Source: a virus
Virus record (IMG/VR): IMGVR_UViG_3300047548_001122
Coordinates: 124,001 to 188,000 of that record
Strand: one strand, 5' to 3'
DNA: 64,000 nucleotides
The notes beneath the pieces were generated by a model. The model was not told the origin of the DNA. It ran no database searches and saw only the letters and a list, made by a program, of their open reading frames with translations. Shown here in pieces: positions 42,338 to 50,420 of this stretch. Within the stretch, counting starts at the first letter, position 1, and each line of letters starts with the position of its first letter. The position numbers and the translations under genes were made by a program.

Positions 42338-43290
42338 AACGTCTATTGTTTGTAGTTCATCGTTATGCTCCTTATCCTGGCGGTTCTGAAAATTATGTCA
42401 GAGATATGGCCGAAGAATGTGTTCGGAGAGGACATGATGTTTCTGTTTTCACTGGCGAACACAAAGGCGATTTGAATGGAGTAAAAGTTACATCAGACGT
42501 AAATATTCTAGGTCAAAAGTTTGATCTCATTATCGTTCATGGCGGCGACGTTGGCTTACAAAATTTAGTATTGATGAACGCAGAAAGAATACCTTCACCA
42601 ATACTATTCATGATTATAAAACCATCCGAAAGTCCTGTTTATATTCATGCGATGAACACCGTAAAATACCTAGGATGTTCTGCACCAGAGGATTATGAAT
42701 TATTGAAAAAACATAATCACATGAATAAGTGTGTTAGAGTTATTCATGGTATAGATGAAAAGATATCAGTTGGTATGACAGGTTTTAGAGAGAAGTATGG
42801 TATAGAAACAAAATATATGTTTTTATCGTGTGGAGGTTTCTGGCCAAATAAAGCAATGAATGAACTCGCACAAATATTCAATGATATTGGAAGAGATGAT
42901 GCTACGCTAGTATTAACAGGTTATGATAACAGACATAACATTCGTCCAATTGATACGAAATATGTTAAGACATTTATGATAGAAGATAGAGAAGATGTTT
43001 TGTCGGCCATTCGTGATGCAGATTTATACATTATGCATTCCTTCAGTGAAGGGTTTGGTTTAGTTCTTCTAGAGTCTATGTTAAATAAAACTCCTTGGGC
43101 TTCTAGAAAAATTGCTGGTGCTAATTTAATGAGTGAGTTTGGATTTACATACGAAAATGACCATCAACTTAGAGAATATATTTTAGATTTTGATGGTAAT
43201 AAAGATGCACAAATAGAAAATGCATATGAGTATGTAACATTAAATCATATGATAAAAAATACAGTTGATGATATTATGAGGTTAGTATGA
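42334..43290 (+). CDS. GT-B fold glycosyltransferase, family 4-like
   Basis: The 318-residue protein has the N-terminal HRYAPYPGGSENYVRDMAEE of GT4 enzymes and a C-terminal SFSEGFGLVLLESMLNKTPW, the nucleotide-sugar site (E-x-x-x-x-x-x-x-E). The middle contains LSCGGFWPNKAMNEL and TLVLTGYDN. It probably adds a sugar to a glycan chain in the cytoplasm. It overlaps both neighbours by four bases. Confidence 0.85.
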   Translation: MKRLLFVVHRYAPYPGGSENYVRDMAEECVRRGHDVSVFTGEHKGDLNGVKVTSDVNILGQKFDLIIVHGGDVGLQNLVLMNAERIPSPILFMIIKPSESPVYIHAMNTVKYLGCSAPEDYELLKKHNHMNKCVRVIHGIDEKISVGMTGFREKYGIETKYMFLSCGGFWPNKAMNELAQIFNDIGRDDATLVLTGYDNRHNIRPIDTKYVKTFMIEDREDVLSAIRDADLYIMHSFSEGFGLVLLESMLNKTPWASRKIAGANLMSEFGFTYENDHQLREYILDFDGNKDAQIENAYEYVTLNHMIKNTVDDIMRLV

Positions 43291-43922
43291 ATTTTACTTT
43301 TGGTATTCTTACAAAATACGATGATGAAGAAAAACTAAAAGAAGTTATAGACTCGATACACAATCTAAACATTCCGGAAAATGGTGGTGATTATCAAGTT
43401 TTGGTAATAGGCGAAAAGAAAGTAGAAGGATCAAAATATGAGAGGTACATTTATTTTGATGAAACTGCCAAACCAGCCTGGATAACCAAAAAGAAAAATT
43501 TATTGGCTCGTGCCGCAAATTTTCAAAACATTGTTTTAATGCACGATTACTTTGTTTTTGATAAAGATTGGTATAAAAACTTTTTAGAGTTTGGAAATGA
43601 TTGGGACATTTGTTCTTGTCCACAATATCTAATAAACGGTAAACGACATTTTACCGATTGGGTTTGTTGGGATTCACCTTTATTTCCGAGATATACTTCA
43701 TTACATTATGATGATTGGTCACATGTGAATTACATGTATCAATCTGGCGGTTTCGTTGTTGCAAAAACACAGTTGATTATTGATAATCCATTCAATGAAC
43801 AATTAGGTTGGGGTCAAGCTGACGATGTTGAATGGTCTCTCCGAGTGAGACATAGATACAAGTATGTTTGTAATGGAAAAAGTATAGTGAGACATAATAA
43901 GGTACATCGTGATGCGAAATAA
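43287..43922 (+). CDS. GT-A glycosyltransferase, family 2-like
   Basis: The 211-residue protein has a family-2-like N-terminus (FTFGILTKYDDEEKLKEVID), NIVLMHDYFVFDKDWYKNF (acidic motif) and the C-terminal GWGQADDVEWSLRVRHRYKY, which matches the ED-W region of GT-A enzymes (catalytic Asp, then W-S-x-R). It is shorter than most family 2 enzymes. It is part of the glycan operon and overlaps the HAD-nucleotidyltransferase gene. Confidence 0.75.
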   Translation: MNFTFGILTKYDDEEKLKEVIDSIHNLNIPENGGDYQVLVIGEKKVEGSKYERYIYFDETAKPAWITKKKNLLARAANFQNIVLMHDYFVFDKDWYKNFLEFGNDWDICSCPQYLINGKRHFTDWVCWDSPLFPRYTSLHYDDWSHVNYMYQSGGFVVAKTQLIIDNPFNEQLGWGQADDVEWSLRVRHRYKYVCNGKSIVRHNKVHRDAK

Positions 43923-45282
43923 ATTAATTATATTTGACTTAGATGGTGTTTTGATTGAATCTAGAGAATTGCATTATCACGCTCTTAATGATGCATTAAG
44001 AAAAGTCGATGAACGTTATGTAATTGACCGAGAAGAACACCTCAGTGTTTATGATGGTTTAAACACCACTAGAAAACTTGAAATGTTGACCGAAAGAAAA
44101 GGTCTGCCTACGAGTTTCTACGATCAAGTATGGCAAGATAAACAGTCAGCAACTTTTGAATTAATCAAACAGTTTCCAAAAAATCCAACCTTAATAGAAT
44201 TTTTCAGTAGTCTAAAATCGCAAGGTATAAAAGTTGCCGTTGCAAGTAACTCTATACGTGAAACGGTAAAGCTTGCTTTAATATCTATAGGTGTGTTAGA
44301 ATATGTAGATTACTTTGTAAGTAATGAGGATGTTAGGAGACCCAAGCCATATCCAGAGATGTATTGGCAATGCATGACCGTTTTAAATGCATTGCCAAAA
44401 ACTACAGTTATCTTTGAAGATAGTCACATTGGTAGAGAGGGTGCTTTAAATTCTGGAGCTCACTTAATTCCATTAAAAGATTCTTTTGATTTGACCAAAG
44501 ACAAAATAGACGATGCGCTTGATATATTAAATGGAATTAAAAAAACAAATATACCATGGAGAAATAAAAAAATGAATGTATTGATACCAATGGCAGGCGC
44601 AGGTAGTAGATTTGCTGCAGCAGGTTATACTTTTCCAAAACCTCTAATCGAAGTTCGTGGAAAACCAATGATTCAGGTTGTTGTGGAAAATCTTAATGTT
44701 GAAGCGCACTTCATTTTCATTGTACAAAAAGAACACTACGAAAAGTATAATCTAAAACAATTGTTGAATCTTATTGCTCCAGGTTGCGACATAATCCAGG
44801 TTGACGGTATAACAGAAGGTGCTGCGTGTACAACATTACTCGCAAAAGAACTTATTAATAACGGTGAACCTCTATTGATGGCAAACTCGGATCAATTTGT
44901 TGAGTGGAATTCCAATGAGTGTTTATATGCATTTACTGCTGATACTATCGATGGTGGTATAGTTACTTTTGAAGCCACGCATCCAAAGTGGTCTTTTGCT
45001 AAATTGGATGAAAATGGTTTTGTTTCAGAAGTTGCGGAGAAAAAACCAATCTCGAATATTGCAACGGTAGGAATATATTATTGGAAACAAGGTAGCGATT
45101 ATGTTAAGTATGCTGAACAGATGATACAGAAAAACATTCGTGTCAATAATGAATTCTATGTTTGTCCAGTATTTAATGAAGCAATTGCCGATGGTAAAAA
45201 GATAAGAACCAAACATATCGAAAGAATGTGGGGAATAGGAACACCAGAAGATTTAAATTACTTTTTGGAGAACCATAAATGA
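43912..45282 (+). CDS. Fusion of HAD phosphatase and sugar-phosphate nucleotidyltransferase
   Basis: The first 210 residues form a HAD hydrolase with IIFDLDGVLIES (nucleophile D9 and D11), VAVASNS and VIFEDSHIGREGA. From about residue 221 a nucleotidyltransferase begins, with NVLIPMAGAGSRFAAAGY, TFPKPLIEV, LLMANSDQF and a C-terminal RMWGIGTPEDL. Together they could dephosphorylate a sugar intermediate and activate a sugar as an NDP-sugar for nearby transferases. A GGAG and ATG (44558-44574) at the junction look like the start of a once separate gene and might still allow internal initiation. Confidence 0.85.
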   Translation: MRNKLIIFDLDGVLIESRELHYHALNDALRKVDERYVIDREEHLSVYDGLNTTRKLEMLTERKGLPTSFYDQVWQDKQSATFELIKQFPKNPTLIEFFSSLKSQGIKVAVASNSIRETVKLALISIGVLEYVDYFVSNEDVRRPKPYPEMYWQCMTVLNALPKTTVIFEDSHIGREGALNSGAHLIPLKDSFDLTKDKIDDALDILNGIKKTNIPWRNKKMNVLIPMAGAGSRFAAAGYTFPKPLIEVRGKPMIQVVVENLNVEAHFIFIVQKEHYEKYNLKQLLNLIAPGCDIIQVDGITEGAACTTLLAKELINNGEPLLMANSDQFVEWNSNECLYAFTADTIDGGIVTFEATHPKWSFAKLDENGFVSEVAEKKPISNIATVGIYYWKQGSDYVKYAEQMIQKNIRVNNEFYVCPVFNEAIADGKKIRTKHIERMWGIGTPEDLNYFLENHK

Positions 45283-46007
45283 GAGTTGCTGTCGTATTGA
45301 CCGGACACCTAAGGTGCTGGAAACAAGTGTTTCCGAATTTTAAAGAAAAAGTAATTGATCGATATAACCCAGATATATTCATTCATACTTGGGATGAAGA
45401 AGGCTGGTGGATACCTGGTGATAAACAAAATGAAAAAGGTTTCTTTGAGGGTACACCTGAGATTGTAGATCAAGAAGTGATTGATGCTTACAAACCTTTA
45501 TACTTTGTAAAAGAATATTGGGACGATTTTAATCAACACTTCGAACAGTGTGGAACTTATTTTAAAAACTTCGCACACAGACCAAAAAATATACTTTCGA
45601 TGTATTATAAAATGCATCAAGGATTTTCTTTGGTTGAAAAACATCTGGCACAACTACAGGGAAATTATGATCTAGTCATTCGTATGCGACCAGACATGGT
45701 TTTTCATGAGGATCTTCCTGATTTTAATATGGGAACTTTCTATACTATTGCTCACAGAAATCATCTAGGTCAAGGAACTGGAGATTTGATGCAAGTTGGT
45801 AGTGTGGGACAAATGTTATTCTTTACAAAAATTATTTGTTTTATTTCTGAATTATATAAACAAACAGACTTATTATGTCCTCATGTTATAACTGAACAAC
45901 ATATAACAAATTTAAGATTGAACTGGAAAGAATTTAATATCAACAAAACTTTAATGCATACGCCGAAGGGTGCTTATGTAGAAATGGATAAAATAAATGC
46001 TGAATGA
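45279..46007 (+). CDS. Putative glycosyltransferase-like protein
   Basis: The 242-residue protein starts RVAVVLTGHLRCWKQVFPNF and contains PDIFIHTWDEEGWW, YYKMHQGFSLVEKHLAQLQ and YDLVIRMRPDMVF (R-x-R-x-D). This pattern belongs to a group of phage and giant-virus proteins thought to be glycosyltransferases. The D-containing motif could bind metal. It is translated with the neighbouring glycan genes (four-base overlap upstream, 11-base overlap downstream). Activity is not proven by sequence. Confidence 0.6.
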   Translation: MRVAVVLTGHLRCWKQVFPNFKEKVIDRYNPDIFIHTWDEEGWWIPGDKQNEKGFFEGTPEIVDQEVIDAYKPLYFVKEYWDDFNQHFEQCGTYFKNFAHRPKNILSMYYKMHQGFSLVEKHLAQLQGNYDLVIRMRPDMVFHEDLPDFNMGTFYTIAHRNHLGQGTGDLMQVGSVGQMLFFTKIICFISELYKQTDLLCPHVITEQHITNLRLNWKEFNINKTLMHTPKGAYVEMDKINAE

Positions 46008-46671
46008 AATTTTAAAATTAGATGATGGTCCAATTAAGTATGAGCCAAGTGGCCGTGGACATATTAAGATGGTGGGACATTCTGTGCCATACAGTATTAT
46101 GCAAAAAGAATTTGATTTTTTACATAATATCATTGTAGAAAATAATTTACAAAGAGGTTTCGAATTAGCCACAGCATTCGGTATTTCCGGTACAGCAATA
46201 GGCACAGCTTTCAAAAAAACAGGTGGAAAGTTTGTAACCATGGATGCGTATATTGAAGAGAAGTATGATAACGCAGGAACGTATGAACATTTCCAAAAAG
46301 AAGTTTATGAAAAGTCTGATGGATATAAAAGTGTAAATTATCTCATAGATAAATTTGAATTAAGAGATACGATGTTTGCTGAAATTGGTTGGTCTCCAGA
46401 CGATGTTGACAGTATAGTTGGAAAACATTTCACGGAAAAATTAGATTTTGTATTTTTGGATGCTGGACATTTTGGCGACCAGATGATTAAAGATATTAAA
46501 GAAATAAATAAACACTTAGATGAAAAATTTGTTTTTGTGTTCCACGATATTTACCCTTGGAGTTGCACACAAGAAGTTCATAATCTGTGTATAGAATTGT
46601 TTGGAAAAGATATTGATATTAAACTTCCTTATCCGGAAGGAGAAAATTTAGGCATAATTTCATGTTTATAA
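45997..46671 (+). CDS. Class I SAM methyltransferase (Methyltransf_24-like)
   Basis: The 224-residue protein contains RGFELATAFGISGTAIGTAF (SAM-binding loop), FVTMDAYIEEKY and LDFVFLDAGHFGDQMIKDI, the order seen in Methyltransf_24 enzymes; FVFVFHDIYPW replaces the usual ...DD... near the end. It probably methylates a sugar made in this cluster. It is related in type, but not closely, to the methyltransferase at 16143. Confidence 0.7.
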   Translation: MLNEILKLDDGPIKYEPSGRGHIKMVGHSVPYSIMQKEFDFLHNIIVENNLQRGFELATAFGISGTAIGTAFKKTGGKFVTMDAYIEEKYDNAGTYEHFQKEVYEKSDGYKSVNYLIDKFELRDTMFAEIGWSPDDVDSIVGKHFTEKLDFVFLDAGHFGDQMIKDIKEINKHLDEKFVFVFHDIYPWSCTQEVHNLCIELFGKDIDIKLPYPEGENLGIISCL

Positions 46672-47126
46672 TTTCACATAGAGCTAATTTAAACGGTCCA
46701 GACCCATCAATCGAAAATAAACCTGAATCAATTGTTCACGCTATCGATCAGGGATTTTCGGTTGAGGTTGATCTTCGAATGAAAGATCAAAAACTATATT
46801 TTGGACATGATGAAGCTCAATATGAAACTGATATTAATTTTTTAAAGAAGTACAAACAATATCTATGGATTCATTGTAAAGAAATGGAAACCATGGAGTT
46901 TTGTCTTGAACAGGCTCTACACTGTTTCTGGCATAACGATGATGATTATACACTGACAAATTACAGATATGTCTGGGCATACCCCGGAAAAGAACCTGTC
47001 GGCAAACTAACGATAATGGTGATGCCAGAAAGGCACTGGAGTCCAGAAGAAACCCTATCAAAAAAACCATTTGGAGTATGCACAGACTACCCTTATGCGT
47101 ATCAAGATATTATAAATAAGAGATAA
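46662..47126 (+). CDS. Glycerophosphodiester phosphodiesterase-like protein
   Basis: The 154-residue protein begins FIISHRANLNGPDPSIENKP and continues VEVDLRMKDQKLYFGHDEAQ, matching the GDPD catalytic pattern H6-R, E18-N, E35-x-D37 and H49. It is shorter than bacterial GDPD (about 240), so it may be a minimal TIM-barrel version. It could act on glycerophospho-linked surface groups or lipids. It ends the glycan operon and overlaps the methyltransferase by ten bases. Confidence 0.65.
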   Translation: MFIISHRANLNGPDPSIENKPESIVHAIDQGFSVEVDLRMKDQKLYFGHDEAQYETDINFLKKYKQYLWIHCKEMETMEFCLEQALHCFWHNDDDYTLTNYRYVWAYPGKEPVGKLTIMVMPERHWSPEETLSKKPFGVCTDYPYAYQDIINKR

Positions 47127-47151
47127 AATAACACTGCTGTAGAGGCGGAGA

Positions 47152-49896
47152 ATGAAATTTAAAGACTTTCTAACAGAAAAGAAAGAAGTACATGCCGTAA
47201 TGGCCTTTGGGAGAATGAATCCCATAACTTCTGGCCACGAAAAATTAGTCAACGCTGTCAAAAAAGTTGCTGCCAAAGTTGGCGGTTCACATATTATCGC
47301 ACTATCACATTCTCAAGACCCAAAGAAAAATCCTCTCACAGCCGCACAAAAAGTCAAATACGCCAAAGGTGCATTTCCTGGCACAAATTTTGTTGCTGCA
47401 TCTAAAGACGCACCTACATTCTTTGAACACGCCGAAAAACTATACAAACAAGGTGTAACACATTTACATATGATTGGTGGTTCTGATCGCGTAGAAGAAT
47501 ATAACAAATTACTTCACAAATATAATGGCACACATAAAGGTGCTCGTTTCAATTTTAAAACCATCGAAGTACATTCTGCTGGTGAACGTGATCCTGATGC
47601 AGATGGCGTCGAAGGAATTTCTGCAAGTAAGATGCGTGAGGCAGCAAGTAAAGGAGACTTTAATACTTTTAAGAAAGGTGCTCCGTCAACAATGTCAGTC
47701 GATCTAATGAAACAAATGTATAAAGATGTACGCAAAGGTATGAACCTTAAAGAAAGTATTAATGAAGAATTTGAAGAACTTTTGATTGAAGGTGTTCACG
47801 ACAAAGGTATTTTTAAAGCTGTATTTTTAGCAGGTGGTCCAGGTTCAGGTAAAGATTATGTATTGAGTAATACACTTGATGGTCATGGTTTAACTGAAAT
47901 CAATTCTGATAAGGCTTTAGAATTTTTAATGGACAAAAAAGGTCTCGATAAAAGAATGCCTGCAAGTGAAACGGAAGCTAGAGATAAAGTTAGAGCTAAA
48001 GCAAAAAATGTTACAGAGCTTCGTCAAAGACTTGCATTACAAGGAAGAAATGGACTAATCATTAATGGTACTGGTGATGATGTTGAAAAAGTAACAAGAA
48101 TCAAATCTAAGTTGGAAGAATTAGGTTACGACACTTCAATGATTTTAGTGAATACGAATGATGAAGTATCTGCTCAAAGAAATATTGAACGTGGTCAAAG
48201 AGGTGGTCGCACAGTACCAGAAACCATTCGTAAAGAAAAATGGGACAATGTTCAAAATGCTCGTACTGAATATGCAAAACTTTTTTCTAATAATTATATG
48301 GAGTTTGATAACTCCGAAGATTTGAGACAAGCTCCTCCTGATGTTGTTAAAAGTAAAAAAATGGAGATGATGCAACTGTTTAAAAACGTACAACAGTTTG
48401 TTGCACAACCTCCTCAATCACCTGCTGCACAAGAGTGGGTAGCAAATGAATTAGAACAAAAAGATACTCTTAAACCACCAAAAAATGGTGTTGAACAAGT
48501 TGTACCACATGGTTCGAGTGCAGCAGAAGAAGCCAGAAAATTAGGATTACAATATTATGGTTTCGGTAGATATGGTAAAAACGGAAAAACTACACACCGT
48601 TCCATTCATGATAAACTTGTACAAGTTACTGATAAAAAACCAGAACAACCTAAACTACCTACACCTGGTTCTTCACCAATTTCAAACAAAAAAAATGTTT
48701 CAGAAGAAATTAATATTGATGAAGAATTTAACGAAATGCTTGATTCTTTAGATGAAGATTTACGTAAATGGTTTGACCCAAAACATCCAGAAGGTGGTTG
48801 GAAAAGAATTAACTCTAAAGGTGAAGCTATAGGTCCTTGCGCTCGTGAACCAGGTGAACCAAAACCAAAATGCATGTCAAACGAAAAGAGAGCTAAGTTG
48901 AGTAAACAAGAAAGAGCTTCTGCTGTTGCTGCAAAACGCAAACATGATCCTATTGCAGATAGATCGGGTAAAGGTGGTAAACCAGTAAACGTTTCCAATT
49001 TTGGAAAAGGTAAATTGTCTGAATCTGTAACAGTTTCAATTACTGGTGATACTGTTGATGAAGTTAAAGATTTCTTCAACACAATGGGATCAAATTTAAA
49101 TACAACTACAGAACAATATGCATTATCAGATTCCAAAAAAGAATTGATAACTCTGGGTAAATTTACTCAACCATTTGGTGAGAAAATGGAAAATACCACC
49201 ATTACAAATGATATGGTTGAAAATATGCTTGAACAGAAAGAACCTAATTTACTCAAAGACAAGAGTGGTAAAGTTAGGGTATTCATGTTAAGATCGGTAG
49301 CGGCTAAAGAAGCTCATACAAGTCAAGGTACAGTTTTAAAGTATAAAAACGGTTATGTCGTTAAACTAAAAGAGGAGATTGAAGATGTTGAAGTTTATAA
49401 AGGAACTATTCGGAATTGGATTGAAGAATCCAGAAAAACATGGATTGGAGGGAGCAACCAGAGCACCCAACGAGGACTTCTCACAGAGAGTGGAACAATA
49501 TCAAACGGAAGTTCCGAAGGTAGAGGAACCGAAAGTAGAAGAATTGAAAGTGGAGAAACCAAAGAAGAAACAACCATCCAAGAAGCCTGCGAAAATAACT
49601 CCACAACCGCAACCAAAAAAATCACCCTCGCAGAAATCAAACAGAGGCAGAAAGCCAAACACCAAAAACAAATCGACGAAATAGATCGAGGTATTGAACC
49701 TGGCATATCAATGGCTGGTGCTGGCGAAGGCATCGGCCGTGATATGGGTGAAAAAATTAAAAAAAGGTCACATAAAGTTACTGTTGTTGAATTAACTGGT
49801 GATGAAACAACAGCATCTATTGGTGACCAAAAAGAAGATGAGTTAAAGAAAAAAGGTATCTCACTAACTACATTTAAAAAGAGAAACTACATATGA
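47152..49896 (+). CDS. Modular packaged-type precursor: NMNAT-like domain, P-loop kinase, DUF-type modules
   Basis: The 914-residue protein begins MKFKDFLTEKKE, a capsid-targeting-like leader with LTE at 7-9. Residues 13-195 form an NMNAT/cytidylyltransferase-like domain (GRMNPITSGHEKL, MIGGSDR, ISASKMR). After LIE before G214, a P-loop kinase domain (AGGPGSGKD, 227-235) covers about 215-420. IDE and LDE at 522-535 precede a small KWFDPKHPEGGWK module with three Cys; LSE before S625 precedes another module. The end (LAEIKQRQKAKHQKQIDEID onward) is a separate conserved tail. The domain order recalls NadR. Residues 745-844 overlap a second gene in another frame and are low-complexity S/T/E-rich. 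Confidence 0.7.
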   Translation: MKFKDFLTEKKEVHAVMAFGRMNPITSGHEKLVNAVKKVAAKVGGSHIIALSHSQDPKKNPLTAAQKVKYAKGAFPGTNFVAASKDAPTFFEHAEKLYKQGVTHLHMIGGSDRVEEYNKLLHKYNGTHKGARFNFKTIEVHSAGERDPDADGVEGISASKMREAASKGDFNTFKKGAPSTMSVDLMKQMYKDVRKGMNLKESINEEFEELLIEGVHDKGIFKAVFLAGGPGSGKDYVLSNTLDGHGLTEINSDKALEFLMDKKGLDKRMPASETEARDKVRAKAKNVTELRQRLALQGRNGLIINGTGDDVEKVTRIKSKLEELGYDTSMILVNTNDEVSAQRNIERGQRGGRTVPETIRKEKWDNVQNARTEYAKLFSNNYMEFDNSEDLRQAPPDVVKSKKMEMMQLFKNVQQFVAQPPQSPAAQEWVANELEQKDTLKPPKNGVEQVVPHGSSAAEEARKLGLQYYGFGRYGKNGKTTHRSIHDKLVQVTDKKPEQPKLPTPGSSPISNKKNVSEEINIDEEFNEMLDSLDEDLRKWFDPKHPEGGWKRINSKGEAIGPCAREPGEPKPKCMSNEKRAKLSKQERASAVAAKRKHDPIADRSGKGGKPVNVSNFGKGKLSESVTVSITGDTVDEVKDFFNTMGSNLNTTTEQYALSDSKKELITLGKFTQPFGEKMENTTITNDMVENMLEQKEPNLLKDKSGKVRVFMLRSVAAKEAHTSQGTVLKYKNGYVVKLKEEIEDVEVYKGTIRNWIEESRKTWIGGSNQSTQRGLLTESGTISNGSSEGRGTESRRIESGETKEETTIQEACENNSTTATKKITLAEIKQRQKAKHQKQIDEIDRGIEPGISMAGAGEGIGRDMGEKIKKRSHKVTVVELTGDETTASIGDQKEDELKKKGISLTTFKKRNYI
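49385..49684 (+). CDS. Nested out-of-frame gene: 99-residue Lys/Glu/Pro-rich protein
   Basis: This frame lies wholly inside the 914-residue gene. It has its own GAGGAG (49372-49377) seven bases before the ATG. The product has an amphipathic N-terminus (MLKFIKELFGIGLKNPEKHG) and repeats of the type P-K-V-E-E (VPKVEEPKVEELKVEKPKKK), then a basic K/P/Q/S-rich tail. Internal repeats of this kind are unlikely to arise by chance in a wrong frame, and the host-frame sequence here is featureless. I think both frames are translated. Function is unknown; the basic tail suggests nucleic acid binding. Confidence 0.65.
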   Translation: MLKFIKELFGIGLKNPEKHGLEGATRAPNEDFSQRVEQYQTEVPKVEEPKVEELKVEKPKKKQPSKKPAKITPQPQPKKSPSQKSNRGRKPNTKNKSTK

Positions 49897-50420
49897 AGTC
49901 ATTTACTCAATTCATAAACGAAGAAGTTGAAATTCTGGATGAAATGCCTGGTGCCAATATGGACACCAGAGCGGTTCATCAACATCTGAAAAAACAAGGA
50001 TGGAAATTAACCAGAAGTTCTGGCAATCATGATGTGTTTACTCATCCAGATGCTAAACATCACATTCCCGTTCCTCGTCACAAACAATTGAAAGCTCCTT
50101 TAGTTCGTGGTATCTTAAAACAAGCTAAAGTAAATGAAGAAGTTGAATTGGATGAAACTGCTGCATGGCAACGTAAAGAAGGTAAAAATCCTGAAGGTGG
50201 ATTAAACCGTAAAGGTATCGAATCGTATCGCCGTGAAAATCCTGGTTCTAAACTATCGATGGCTGTAACTACTCCTCCATCAAAACTAAAACCAGGTTCA
50301 AAGGCTGCAAAGAGAAGAAAATCCTTTTGTGCAAGAATGGGTGGTATGCCTGGTCCAATGAAGGATGAAAAAGGTCGTCCAACAAGAAAAGCATTATCTT
50401 TGCGTAAATGGAACTGCTAA
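49893..50420 (+). CDS. Packaged-type precursor: leader, HicA-like toxin domain, DUF6321-like module
   Basis: The 175-residue protein starts MKSFTQFINEEVE, very like the T4 internal protein leader MKTYQEFIAEA. gp21-type sites are INE at 8-10 and LDE at 15-17. Residues 24-80 match HicA mRNA interferases: LKKQGWKLTRSSGNHDVFTH with the catalytic-position H46, then HIPVPRHK and LVRGILKQA. After VELDE before T89 comes AWQRKEGKNPEGGLNRKG and a C-rich basic end (RRKSFCARMGGM, SLRKWNC), the DUF6321-like module. No HicB antitoxin is nearby. I infer that the toxin domain is freed in the prohead and injected. Confidence 0.7.
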   Translation: MKSFTQFINEEVEILDEMPGANMDTRAVHQHLKKQGWKLTRSSGNHDVFTHPDAKHHIPVPRHKQLKAPLVRGILKQAKVNEEVELDETAAWQRKEGKNPEGGLNRKGIESYRRENPGSKLSMAVTTPPSKLKPGSKAAKRRKSFCARMGGMPGPMKDEKGRPTRKALSLRKWNC

